Source: Syntrophotaleaceae bacterium (lineage in GTDB: Bacteria; Desulfobacterota; Desulfuromonadia; Desulfuromonadales; Syntrophotaleaceae). Taken from it: a DNA stretch of 64,000 bases. Below the pieces are notes generated by a model. It made no database searches and had not been told where the DNA came from. It saw only the letters and a list, made by a program, of their open reading frames with translations. Positions 27,144 through 35,082 of this stretch are shown in pieces. The position numbers were made by a program, and so were the translations under genes. The stretch spans positions 748,001 to 812,000 of the forward strand of contig JAWKQB010000002.1 in NCBI GenBank assembly GCA_041390365.1, in the 5' to 3' direction. The stretch's first letter is position 1. Each line of letters begins with the position of its first letter.

Positions 27144-27240
27144 GGAGTGAGGAGTGAGGAGTGAGGAGTGAGGAGTGAGGAGTGAGGAGTGAGGAGTGAG
27201 GCGCAATTGCCCTTTAACCCCTTACCCCTCTCCCCTCACG
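27139..27240. repeat. GAGGAGT heptad array with inverted arm
   Basis: About eight GAGGAGT units run from 27139 (over the TGA of the TPR gene) to about 27200. A C+T-rich, partly complementary arm (CCCCTTACCCCTCTCCCCTC, 27219-27238) follows. This is the same plan as at 16818-17004, and pairing could make a terminator-like hairpin just before hpnH. Confidence 0.8.
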
Positions 27241-27263
27241 ATTTATTTGAGAAGGAGTAAGTT

Positions 27264-28277
27264 TTGGGGGTTCCTGCTATTCAGAAGGCGCGTCTTGGCG
27301 CCTACATCTTCAAGCAACTGCTGTCAGGTAATCGTCGTTTCCCTCTGGTACTCATGCTCGAGCCCCTTTTTCAGTGCAATCTGCGCTGCAGGGGGTGCGG
27401 CAAGATCGCCCATCCGCCTGAAATCATGCGCAAGCGGATGACGGTGGAGCAGTGCGTGGCGGCTTCCGACGAATGCGGGGCGCCGATCGTCTCCATTCCG
27501 GGAGGCGAGCCGCTGATGCATCCGGAGATTCACCTGATCGCTATGGAGTTGATCAAGCGCAAACGTTTTGTCTACCTCTGCACCAACGCGCTGCTGGTCA
27601 AGAAAAGAATCGACCAGTTCGCTCCTTCCCCCTATCTGACCTTCAATATCCACCTTGACGGATTCGGCGAGAAGCACGACGCCCTGGTCTGCCGGAAAGG
27701 CGTGTTCCGAAGCGCTGTTGAAGCCATCCGTCTGCTCGTGGCCCGCGGCTTCCGGGTGACCACCAACACCACCTTTTTCGGAGACGAAACGCCCGAAAGC
27801 GCTTCCCGCTTCCTCGATTTTCTCACCTCCCTCGGCGTCGAGGGAATGACCGTAGCACCGGCCTTTAACTATGAATCCGCCGAAGAGAAAGACAATTTTC
27901 TTGGCCGGGACGGCACTTACTCCCTGTTCCGCAAAATCTTTGCAATGGGGAAGGGCCGGGGCTGGTGTTTCAACCACAGCGGCCTCTATCTCGATTTTCT
28001 GGCAGGCAATCAGAAGTACCCCTGCGCTCCCTGGGGGAATCCGACGGTCAACATTTTCGGATGGCAGCGCCCTTGCTACTTGCTCAACGACGGCTATGCG
28101 GCCAGTTACCGTGAGCTGATGGAAGAGACCGACTGGTCCCGGTATGGCACCGAAGCCGATACCCGCTGCCGGGACTGCATGGTTCACTCCGGTTTCGAAC
28201 CAACCGCAGTCCTCGACACCGCCCTCCATCCCTGGAAAGGGCTGACAGTGTTTATGCGGCAGATGGTTAGGGGGTGA
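27264..28277 (+). CDS. hpnH: Adenosyl-hopene synthase HpnH (radical SAM)
   Basis: A 337-residue radical SAM enzyme that adds a 5'-deoxyadenosyl group to hopene (diploptene), the first step of side-chain extension. The cluster motif CNLRCRGC lies in LEPLFQCNLRCRGCGKI, exactly as in HpnH. SIPGGEPLMHPEIH, YLCTNALL, HLDGFGEKHD, SGLYLDFLAGNQKYPCAPWG, GWQRPCYLL and the C-terminal RCRDCMVHSGFEPTAV are also family-specific. Translation starts at TTG 27264: an AAGGAG site lies eight bases upstream, and MGVPAIQKARLGAY matches known N-termini. hpnG follows after a repeat, giving the usual hpnH-hpnG order. Confidence 0.95.
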   Translation: MGVPAIQKARLGAYIFKQLLSGNRRFPLVLMLEPLFQCNLRCRGCGKIAHPPEIMRKRMTVEQCVAASDECGAPIVSIPGGEPLMHPEIHLIAMELIKRKRFVYLCTNALLVKKRIDQFAPSPYLTFNIHLDGFGEKHDALVCRKGVFRSAVEAIRLLVARGFRVTTNTTFFGDETPESASRFLDFLTSLGVEGMTVAPAFNYESAEEKDNFLGRDGTYSLFRKIFAMGKGRGWCFNHSGLYLDFLAGNQKYPCAPWGNPTVNIFGWQRPCYLLNDGYAASYRELMEETDWSRYGTEADTRCRDCMVHSGFEPTAVLDTALHPWKGLTVFMRQMVRG

Positions 28278-28382
28278 GGAGTGAGGAGTGAGGAGTAAAA
28301 TCGGTATCGGTATCGGTATCGGTATCGGTATCGGTATCGGGTCGATCCTTGGATTTTTTAACTCAGCAACCAGCAACCAGAT
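28273..28382. repeat. Compound repeat: GAGGAGT heptads, ATCGGT hexamers, AGCAACC words
   Basis: Three units of GAGGAGT begin over the hpnH stop (28273-28296). They are followed by six exact ATCGGT copies plus ATCGGG (28300-28341), and after a spacer by CAGCAACCAGCAACCAG (about 28365-28381). Three repeat types used separately elsewhere in the window are stacked here in 110 bases. Confidence 0.88.
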
Positions 28383-28414
28383 TTGCATTGTATTGAATAT
28401 ATGGGGTATCCTCG

Positions 28415-29149
28415 TTGAAAGCTGCTGTTGGTAACAGGCCCGGCCTGGTGGTGGCCCTGCCACAGGAAGCCAAGGCCTTGGCCGGACGTCGCTGGCAGAT
28501 GGAGGACGGACGCCCCGTATGCCGATCGACCACGAAGGGGAGGCGGGAACTGCTTTGGGTTCAAAGCGGGGTAGGTGCAAAGCGCGCTTTGGAAGCCGCG
28601 CGCTGGTTAATCAGGCAGAAGGTCACCTCCCTGGCCGTCTTGGGTGTTTCCGGAGGCCTTGCTCCGGGATTGAATTGCGGACAGTTGATAGTCGCTGATA
28701 CGGTTTTGAACGAATTGGGCTCCGCTGTTGCCACCTGTACGGGGACCGGGGAGCTTCTGAAATCATTACGCGGCCTCGGACTGGTCCCTGTCACCGGACC
28801 GGTCATGACCGTGTCTGAACCGGTCCTGGACACGGAAGAAAAGCGGCGGCTGCATGAAACAACCGGTGCCTTGGCGGTGGATATGGAAAGCGCCGCAGTC
28901 GCCCGGGTTGCCGCCGACGCAGGATTGAATTGTCTGGTCCTGCGCGCTGTCTGCGACGGACCATGTCGGCGGGTGCACCCGGCCCTGTTTCGGATGCTGA
29001 ATGAAGAGGGTCGTCTCAAAATCCCGGTGCTGGTGAAAGAATTGCTCCGGAACCCCGGGCTGGTTTTCGATCTGTTGACAGCCCGGAGGGATTTTGCGAT
29101 GGCTTTAACAGCATTGAAAAGGGCAAAAGACATTTTGGGACGCGGATAA
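28415..29149 (+). CDS. hpnG: Hopanoid phosphorylase HpnG
   Basis: A 244-residue nucleoside-phosphorylase-fold enzyme. In the hopanoid pathway HpnG removes adenine from adenosylhopane to give a ribosylhopane intermediate. Features seen are GLVVALPQEAKAL, the glycine loop QSGVGAKRALEAARWLI, LGVSGGLAPGL, the purine-binding DMESAAVARVA and the following LRAVCDGPC, as in MTA/SAH nucleosidase relatives. The TTG at 28415 has a poor ribosome site; a later GTG at 28448 is possible but would remove the first strand. It follows hpnH by 138 bases that are almost all repeats. The cyclase that makes hopene (shc) is not in this window. Confidence 0.9.
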   Translation: MKAAVGNRPGLVVALPQEAKALAGRRWQMEDGRPVCRSTTKGRRELLWVQSGVGAKRALEAARWLIRQKVTSLAVLGVSGGLAPGLNCGQLIVADTVLNELGSAVATCTGTGELLKSLRGLGLVPVTGPVMTVSEPVLDTEEKRRLHETTGALAVDMESAAVARVAADAGLNCLVLRAVCDGPCRRVHPALFRMLNEEGRLKIPVLVKELLRNPGLVFDLLTARRDFAMALTALKRAKDILGRG

Positions 29150-29175
29150 ACACTGATGAATGCGTATAAGGCCGA

Positions 29176-29211
29176 TTCGTCATGCCCGAATGATTCTATC
29201 GGGCATCCATG
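29176..29211. repeat. REP-like hairpin element, copy 1
   Basis: TTCGTCATGCCCGAATG followed by TTCTATCGGGCATCCATG: the arms ATGCCCGA and TCGGGCAT pair perfectly around a nine-base loop. A close copy lies at 54523-54558. Small palindromes of this kind are widespread in bacterial intergenic DNA; this one lies between hpnG and an FKBP gene. Confidence 0.7.
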
Positions 29212-29374
29212 TTGGATTTTACAGGCTGGATTCCCGATAAAAACCTCTCGGAAATGACGTTTTTTGATTGAACCGCGTATGCGAAGCAGCAGAATTGATC
29301 AGCGTCCAAATAGCATTGAAAAATTTAGTGGCTAAATGCCGCTGACTGACTTGGGGAGCAAAAGGAGACTTCGA

Positions 29375-29836
29375 ATGTCCGAATCAATAAAAGGTGGCGA
29401 TATCATCAGTGTGCACTATTCCGGCCGGTTCCAGGACGGGGTCGAGTTCGATTCCACCCGGGAACGCGAACCGTTTAAATTCATTGTTGGTGCCGGGCAC
29501 GTGGTCAAGGGGTTTGATGAAGCCGTTGTGGGGATGAAAGCCGGGGACAAAAAAACTATCACCCTGTCACCGGCCCGGGCTTATGGCGTTCGTCAGAAGG
29601 AGTACGTCATCGACCTGCCGAAGGCAAGCATGCCCCATATGATGACCATTACCAAAGGAATGCAGCTCAAACTGCCTCTGGAAGGGGGAAGGGCCGTCCC
29701 TGCCACCGTCGTTGAGGTCTTCGATAACAAGATCCGCCTGGATGCCAATCATCCCATGGCCGGCAAGACACTTGTTTTCGACATCGAAATCGTCGAGACC
29801 GATTTGACTCCTCAACAGTTATTCGATAGAGGGTAG
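29375..29836 (+). CDS. SlyD-like FKBP peptidyl-prolyl isomerase, short form
   Basis: A 153-residue cytoplasmic FKBP without signal peptide. It has the FKBP half-domains (ISVHYSGRFQDGVEFDST, VVKGFDEAVVGMKAGDKKTITL) with an inserted flap domain (about 70-125) and the SlyD-type ending DANHPMAGKTLVFDIEIVE. Unlike SlyD it has no metal-binding tail. The ATG at 29375 is chosen because AAGGAGAC lies seven bases upstream and SESIKGGDIISVHY matches the paralogue downstream. The gene at 30011 is clearly a paralogue in the same orientation 174 bases away, so the pair probably arose by tandem duplication and then diverged. Expected role: proline isomerisation and chaperone help for new proteins. Confidence 0.9.
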   Translation: MSESIKGGDIISVHYSGRFQDGVEFDSTREREPFKFIVGAGHVVKGFDEAVVGMKAGDKKTITLSPARAYGVRQKEYVIDLPKASMPHMMTITKGMQLKLPLEGGRAVPATVVEVFDNKIRLDANHPMAGKTLVFDIEIVETDLTPQQLFDRG

Positions 29837-30010
29837 TAAGAATGTAAGACCTGAGGGCAAAATGCTTAAGATGTCTCTGGTAAATCCAGGGTTTGCCTCC
29901 AAAGCATTACGATTTGCGTATTGCGGATCCTATAATCCCTGCCGGAGCAAGAATTGACATCCGGCGCCCGGCGCTGAAAAATCAGCTGTCGGCCAAACAA
30001 AGGAGTAGAC

Positions 30011-30511
30011 ATGTCTGAAGCAATCAAAGCAGGCGATACCATTGCCGTCAATTACACCGGTAAATTCGAGGATGGCACGGTCTTCGACAGCTCCGAGGGG
30101 AAACAGCCCCTTAAATTCACTGTAGGATCGGGCCAGTTGATCAAGGGTTTCGATGAAGCGGTAGTCGGTATGAAAGAGGGGGACAAGACCACCGTCACCC
30201 TTCCTCCCGAGCAGGCCTACGGTGTTCGCCAGGAAGGGATGGTCATCGATATCCCCCGCGCCCAAATTCCTGAGGACATGAAAATCGAGGTCGGAATGCG
30301 CCTGCATCTCCGCGATCCCAACGGCAATCCTGTCCCGGCCGTGGTCAGCGAAATCAACGACGAGGCGGTCAAGATGGACGCCAACCACCCAATGGCCGGC
30401 AAAACATTGATCTTCGACATCGAAATCGCGGCCACCGGCTTGAAATCCGACCCCCCTGAATGCGGCGATACCGGCGGCGGCCACAAATGCACCGGTTGCG
30501 GCAAGCACTGA
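30011..30511 (+). CDS. slyD: SlyD-like FKBP peptidyl-prolyl isomerase with Cys/His tail
   Basis: A 166-residue cytoplasmic FKBP. The catalytic part (IAVNYTGKFEDGTVFDSS, LIKGFDEAVVGMKEGDKTTVTLPPEQAYG) is interrupted by the flap domain (about 70-125, MRLHLRDPNGNPVPAVV) and closes with DANHPMAGKTLIFDIEIA, as in SlyD. The last ~20 residues contain three Cys and two His (CGDTGGGHKCTGCGKH), resembling a short metal-binding tail; in SlyD such tails bind nickel and serve hydrogenase maturation. The ATG at 30011 follows AGGAGTAG. A strong terminator lies 20 bases after the stop. Confidence 0.9.
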   Translation: MSEAIKAGDTIAVNYTGKFEDGTVFDSSEGKQPLKFTVGSGQLIKGFDEAVVGMKEGDKTTVTLPPEQAYGVRQEGMVIDIPRAQIPEDMKIEVGMRLHLRDPNGNPVPAVVSEINDEAVKMDANHPMAGKTLIFDIEIAATGLKSDPPECGDTGGGHKCTGCGKH

Positions 30512-30530
30512 GTTCCGAGCATGAAAGGGG

Positions 30531-30569
30531 AAAAAGGCCGGTCTTCCGAAAAGGGGGACCGGCCTTTTT
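30531..30569 (+). terminator. Rho-independent terminator after slyD-like gene
   Basis: AAAAAGGCCGGTC (30531-30543) pairs perfectly with GACCGGCCTTTTT (30557-30569) around a 13-base loop, giving a 13-bp stem ending in a T run. Confidence 0.92.
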
Positions 30570-30930
30570 CGTAGTGTCGTTTATCGACGACGAAATACGC
30601 TGGAGCGACAGCGGTCATGCTTGAATGTCCATCCTTTCGATCCCCTGCCAAGTGAAGGTTTACTGAGCTTTTATAAGGGACAGGTCATCTTCTCCGAATT
30701 TCATGATAGAATTAACTATAATTCATGCTCAAATCTGTCGGGTTTTTTTACAGGTCGCGGGATAGGACGCAGTGGCCCCTGTTAAAGTTCCGATTTCTTT
30801 AATGAATTGAAAAAGGACGGATTTTTGCATTAAGGGTTGCGGGGAGTCCGGTTTTATGCTTCCGATCCGGGGGCTTGTTTTTTGCATTATGAGTCATAGG
30901 CATGGCAGATGTTCGGTCAACGGTGAGCAG
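30570..30930 (+). other. Intergenic leader before GAF/HD-GYP gene
   Basis: About 360 bases after the terminator. The part from 30690 to 30840 is A+T-rich and probably holds the promoter of the next gene, but no canonical element stands out. An in-frame ATG at 30856 could extend the downstream protein by 25 residues; those residues are not conserved-looking, so I treat the stretch as leader. Confidence 0.4.
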
Positions 30931-33210
30931 ATGAAAAGCGTCAGGAAACTGCAGGATAACTATCGCTCCGGCATGGAGGTCATCGACGAAATATGCCGTG
31001 CGATCATCCGTGCCGATGACCTGCCGACTATTTCCGGGCATATTCTCGATCTGGCCATCGGTTACACCGGTGCCGAAAAAGGCACTCTGATGCTGCTGGA
31101 CAACCGGGGAGAGCTGTATATCCACAGTTGCCGAGGTTTCCAGGCCGCTTTCGGCCGCAGTTACCGCGTCAGGATCGGCGAAGGCATTGCCGGCAGGGTC
31201 GCCCGGGACCAGGAGCCGGTGCTGGTGATCGATATCGAACATGATGAAAGATTCAAGGGAACCGGCCGCGATCGCTACAAGACACGTTCCTTTATTTCCT
31301 GCCCGATCATCGGCCAGGACGAACTGTTAGGGGTGCTCAACATCAACGACAAAAAGGGCGGAGGTCCCTTCAGTGAGGAGGAATTTTCCCTTGTCCGGGT
31401 TTTGGCCAGCCAGGCCGCCCTGGCTCTGAAAAACGCCTATCTTCTAGGGAAATACAAGGAAAAGACTGCACATGCAGAAGAATTGAACCGCAAACTCATC
31501 GAATCCGATCTCGCCAAGACCGATTTTCTGACCCGCCTCTCCCACGAACTGCGCACACCCCTCAATTCCATCATGGGTGCCGTGTATTATTTGAAGAATA
31601 CCCCGGCCCGGGTCAGCACCAGCAAAGAGGAGTTCCTGGGGATCATCAGCAGCGAAGCGGAACGAATGACCGCCATTCTGGAAAAACAGTTCGATTACCT
31701 CCGGCTTGAAAATGAAAACCGCGTCGGCCGCAAGACCATTATCTCTCTGGGTGAGCTGTTGGCCGACATTCAGGAAAGTCATCTGGTCAAAGCATCCCTA
31801 AACCAGTACCAGATCAGGCTGGAGCTCGATCCGGAGAGCGACAGGCCCGATCTCGTCGCCGATCGGATACAGTTTGGCCAGATGTTGGTCAACCTTATTC
31901 AGGGGCTGGCCGGACAGGTGAGCAGGGGGGCTGTCTTACACATTTCGGTCCATGAAAACGAGGTCATTGAGCTGATTCTTTCGGCCGGGGAGAAGTTGCC
32001 GGCAGCGCGGTTGCGCACCCTGTTTCAAGCCAATGAGGATTTTGGGCGCCAGGAATCAACGCCGAAGCTCAAGCTTTTTCTGGCAAGAAAGGCCGTTGAG
32101 GCAAACGGCTGGAAGCTGGAAACCGCTAATGGGGACAATGGTTTTTTCTGCCGTCTCCTCATTCCCCGGTTGGTTCTCGAGATGGAAGATGCGGCTCTCG
32201 ATATGACCATGGGGCGAATGCTGGAATTCGTTTCCGAAACCCTCGGTGTCAATACCTCCTCTCTGATGCTCTGCGACCGCCTGAACGGAGACCTCGTTAT
32301 CCGCTCCGCTCGCGGGCTCGACGAAGATGTGGTCCGCGGTACCCGGCTTCGCTTAGGCGACCGGCTCGCCGGCTGGGTTGCAGCCGAGGGAGAGCCACTG
32401 CTTGTGAAGGATATCGAGGGTGATCCCCGGTTCGGCAGTTCCTATTTCAGCCACCAGTACAGCTCGAGGTCCCTGCTGTCCCTTCCTCTGAAGATTCGGG
32501 GAGCAGTGATCGGAGTGCTGAATCTGACCGACAAGAACACGGATGAGCCTTTCACAGAAACTGACCTTCATGTAGCTCAGGTCATGGTCGAGCGTATCTC
32601 CAAATTCATTGAAAATCTCAAGGGGCAGGCCGGCAAGGTTCAAAAGGACTATCGAGGCATCATAGCCTCTCTCGACAGCCTGATTGCAGCCAGGAGCCGG
32701 TACGAAAAACGGGGCAGCTGCTATCCGGAACTGGTCGGCAACCTGATGAAGGAATTGAGGGCCGAGGAAAAGGATCGGGAACAGGCCCTTTATATTGCCC
32801 TGATCTATGATCTAGGCCTGGTCCTGCTGGACCGCCGCCTGATGGAAAAGAAACGCAATCTTTCCGGCCTGGAAATGACCGCCCTGCAAAACCATCCTTA
32901 CTGCACGCTCGAACTGCTGCAGGATTTCGAACCCTGCGAAGACGTCAAGCGTATCATTCTCCACCATCACGAACACTTCGACGGCAGCGGCTACCCCAAT
33001 GGCCTGAAAGGCGATGAGATCCCTCTCATCTCCCGGGTTCTGGCCGTGGTGGACAGCTACTGCGCCATGATCGAAGACCGGCCCTACCGGAAGGCCTTCA
33101 CCTCAAAAGAAGCCTTGTCCCAAATTCGCCAGGGGGCGGGCTCCCAGTACGACCCGCGGGTTGTGGCAGCTCTGGAAAGGGTGCAGGCCAATTTTCAGAG
33201 CAGGGGTTGA
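30931..33210 (+). CDS. GAF-HisKA-GAF-HD-GYP signalling protein with degenerate catalytic domains
   Basis: A soluble protein of about 759 residues (ATG 30931, near GGTGAGC; a start at 30856 is possible). Order: GAF (about 15-165), HisKA helix with intact LSHELRTPLNSIMG (about 190-255), a remnant ATPase-like region (about 280-425) in which the N-box and the DxGxG/GLGL glycine boxes are not recognisable, second GAF (about 435-575), and an HD-GYP domain (about 590-755). The HD-GYP part retains HHHEHFDGSGYPNGL and RVLAVVDSYCAM but has YD in place of the first HD (LIYDLGLVLLD). The protein may therefore be a ligand-binding scaffold rather than a working kinase or c-di-GMP phosphodiesterase. A terminator follows; the gene appears monocistronic. 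Confidence 0.82.
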   Translation: MKSVRKLQDNYRSGMEVIDEICRAIIRADDLPTISGHILDLAIGYTGAEKGTLMLLDNRGELYIHSCRGFQAAFGRSYRVRIGEGIAGRVARDQEPVLVIDIEHDERFKGTGRDRYKTRSFISCPIIGQDELLGVLNINDKKGGGPFSEEEFSLVRVLASQAALALKNAYLLGKYKEKTAHAEELNRKLIESDLAKTDFLTRLSHELRTPLNSIMGAVYYLKNTPARVSTSKEEFLGIISSEAERMTAILEKQFDYLRLENENRVGRKTIISLGELLADIQESHLVKASLNQYQIRLELDPESDRPDLVADRIQFGQMLVNLIQGLAGQVSRGAVLHISVHENEVIELILSAGEKLPAARLRTLFQANEDFGRQESTPKLKLFLARKAVEANGWKLETANGDNGFFCRLLIPRLVLEMEDAALDMTMGRMLEFVSETLGVNTSSLMLCDRLNGDLVIRSARGLDEDVVRGTRLRLGDRLAGWVAAEGEPLLVKDIEGDPRFGSSYFSHQYSSRSLLSLPLKIRGAVIGVLNLTDKNTDEPFTETDLHVAQVMVERISKFIENLKGQAGKVQKDYRGIIASLDSLIAARSRYEKRGSCYPELVGNLMKELRAEEKDREQALYIALIYDLGLVLLDRRLMEKKRNLSGLEMTALQNHPYCTLELLQDFEPCEDVKRIILHHHEHFDGSGYPNGLKGDEIPLISRVLAVVDSYCAMIEDRPYRKAFTSKEALSQIRQGAGSQYDPRVVAALERVQANFQSRG

Positions 33211-33246
33211 CTGTCGAATAATTTTACAGAGATGTCTTCAATATGG

Positions 33247-33279
33247 AAAAGGCAGTAGCTTGTCTACTGCCTTTTTTTT
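33247..33279 (+). terminator. Rho-independent terminator after GAF/HD-GYP gene
   Basis: AAAAGGCAGTAG (33247-33258) pairs with CTACTGCCTTTT (33264-33275) around a five-base loop, and the T run continues for four bases. Confidence 0.93.
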
Positions 33280-33592
33280 GGGGTAACTCGTGCATTGGTG
33301 CAAAACCCACTTCAATCTCATTTTTTGTGCCCACCTACTCCGTGCTTGGAGGTGTTTTTTCTTTTTAAGGGCATGATTACAGATGGTTGCATGCCATCAG
33401 AGGTACAATCAGGTATCAGCTGTCGAGATAATTTACATGCGTATGTTTTCAGGGCGTTCCTTGCAGAAAAAACATTTAAATTCAATGGCTTTAACGATTG
33501 GCATGTGAGATGCAAGGGAGTAGATAAAGACTTGGTTTTTACTACTATCCAAATAATGAAGAAGGCCATTATTCGTTGAAAAGGAGAGGGAT
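33280..33592 (+). other. Leader region of the PEP-CTERM gene
   Basis: About 310 bases without a convincing gene. A 94-codon open frame (33295-33579) has a non-ATG start, no ribosome site and contains the sigma-54-like promoter below, so I do not call it. The distal part ends with AAAAGGAGAGGG, a very strong ribosome site for the ATG at 33593. Confidence 0.5.
33499..33515 (+). promoter_or_regulatory. Putative sigma-54 (-24/-12) promoter of the PEP-CTERM gene
   Basis: TGGCAT-N5-ATGCAA with exactly ten bases between the invariant GG and GC, about 80 bases before the start codon at 33593. It matches the consensus TGGCAC-N5-TTGCA at most positions. A sigma-54 activator is encoded 4.2 kb downstream. 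None of the 17-bp dyads found at 39248-39373 was seen here. Confidence 0.55.
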
Positions 33593-34255
33593 ATGAAAAA
33601 GTTTGCTTTCGTTGTCTTGGCCTTGTTGTTTATAGCAGGAAGTGCATGGGCGACGCCCATTTATCAGGGAAATCCTTATGCACCCCTTGGTACCGGAAAT
33701 TCGGCTTTCCCTGATTTTAATGACCCCAACTTCAAGGGGGCGGGCTACTATATCTGGGCGAATAATGCTGCGCGCACCAGTTGGTCTGTGCGGTGGACCG
33801 GAAGGGAGATCGACGGCAGCTACGGTCGTTATGACTGGAGGGGATATGTCGCCTACTCTGTGGATGGCATTGATTCTCTCGATATGGTCCTTTGGGAAGG
33901 TAATGATGGCAGTGCATCCATTATGTTTTCAGACATGATTACCTTTGGCCAAGCTAAAGCGGGGCCGCATTGGGACGGTTTTGATTTTACGGTTTCGGGA
34001 CAAGGCGGCGATTACCTGACCTTTATGTTGGGGAGCACCCTGTTCGACCTTTCCAATTTGGACAGGGGAATTTATTTGGGCGCAGACTACGAATTTGTCC
34101 TCGATAATGTCGATAGCGTGGCTGACTTCGCTGGTTCCAATGGCAGGCAGCGTCAGTTTGAAGCTGCCGCTCCCGTTCCCGAACCGGGCACCCTGTTGCT
34201 GCTCGGAGCTGGTTTGACCGGTTTGGGCTATATCCGGTGCCGCAAAAAAGCATGA
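33593..34255 (+). CDS. PEP-CTERM sorting-domain protein
   Basis: A 220-residue exported protein. A signal peptide (MKKFAFVVLALLFIAGSAWA) is followed by a beta-rich body with many aromatic and Gly residues (about 25-190). It ends in a textbook PEP-CTERM sorting signal: VPEPGT at about 193, a hydrophobic helix (LLLLGAGLTGLGYI) and the basic cluster RCRKKA. Exosortase is thought to cut at the PEP motif, releasing the body to the cell surface or matrix. The body's function is not recognisable. It is the only PEP-CTERM substrate seen in this window, and an exosortase gene lies 22 kb downstream. It has its own sigma-54-like promoter and terminator. Confidence 0.93.
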   Translation: MKKFAFVVLALLFIAGSAWATPIYQGNPYAPLGTGNSAFPDFNDPNFKGAGYYIWANNAARTSWSVRWTGREIDGSYGRYDWRGYVAYSVDGIDSLDMVLWEGNDGSASIMFSDMITFGQAKAGPHWDGFDFTVSGQGGDYLTFMLGSTLFDLSNLDRGIYLGADYEFVLDNVDSVADFAGSNGRQRQFEAAAPVPEPGTLLLLGAGLTGLGYIRCRKKA

Positions 34256-34314
34256 CGGCTTGTTGGAAACAAGTCCGGGCGAATATTGCCTAGCCGGACA
34301 AATAGAATATCGAC

Positions 34315-34343
34315 AAGCCCCGCCATTCCGGCGGGGCTTTTTT
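34315..34343 (+). terminator. Rho-independent terminator of the PEP-CTERM gene; 5' exon of the intron
   Basis: AAGCCCCGCC (34315-34324) pairs perfectly with GGCGGGGCTT (34330-34339), then TTTT. The group II intron begins about two bases after the T run, so the terminator forms the 5' exon of the insertion. Confidence 0.92.
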
Positions 34344-35082
34344 AGTTTGCCCAGCGAAGCGGGCAAACCCGGCCTGTTGAAAGAAACAGGCGTCACCCCG
34401 ACCAGGGGGAAGACAATCCGAATCGCAAGGGCGTTGCTGGCAACGGCAGGGTCTGAAGGAAGCGATAGGAAGTGATCTGCACATAGCGCAAGCGAACCTG
34501 ATTCGGCGCTGCGGGTGGGCAAGCGTCTTAAATAGCGCGAAGCCCGATACCTGGTCAGACCCGTGGCGTGGTTGAGGATGGCGTAGCTCACAGGGAACTC
34601 GTAGTAACTGGGGAAGCTCGTATCGTTCCGAAAATCGGCGGTCGATTTCCGGAAAAGGGCGGCACAAGAGGAGACTCAAGGCCAAGCGATGCGGTGCGAG
34701 GTGGCAGAAGATTCCGTAGTAGTGATGAAGTCCCGGCCTGTGAAAGCTGGTAACAGACTGGAGGGTAAAACCGGGATGATCCGCTGCTTGGTCGGCGGGG
34801 GCCGCCATGTGCCAAAAGCCATGAGCGGAATGCGAAGGGATGACGTCTACTCGAAGGTCTTCGGAAACTGCATTTTCACGTCACGCCGGACACAAGCCGC
34901 CCGACGGGGTGGGACACGCTAACGGCGGTAGCCCGTGACAGGGTCTGCCGGTAATGGTCGTCCAGCGAAGTAACCGGGATACGCTGTCGTAGATTGCCCA
35001 TGAGGGATAAAAGGCGACGGTCTTCCGGCCAAGAGCGCGAGGCACGGCGGAAGGGGCAGGGCAAGGAGACGCAGGAACAAGC

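Noticed and set aside
27139..28341. Repeat arrays as a possible CRISPR
   Set aside because: Units are six or seven bases in direct tandem without unique spacers, and no cas genes are present.
33295..33579. A 94-codon open frame before the PEP-CTERM gene
   Set aside because: It has a non-ATG start without ribosome site, irregular composition, and the sigma-54-like promoter lies inside it.
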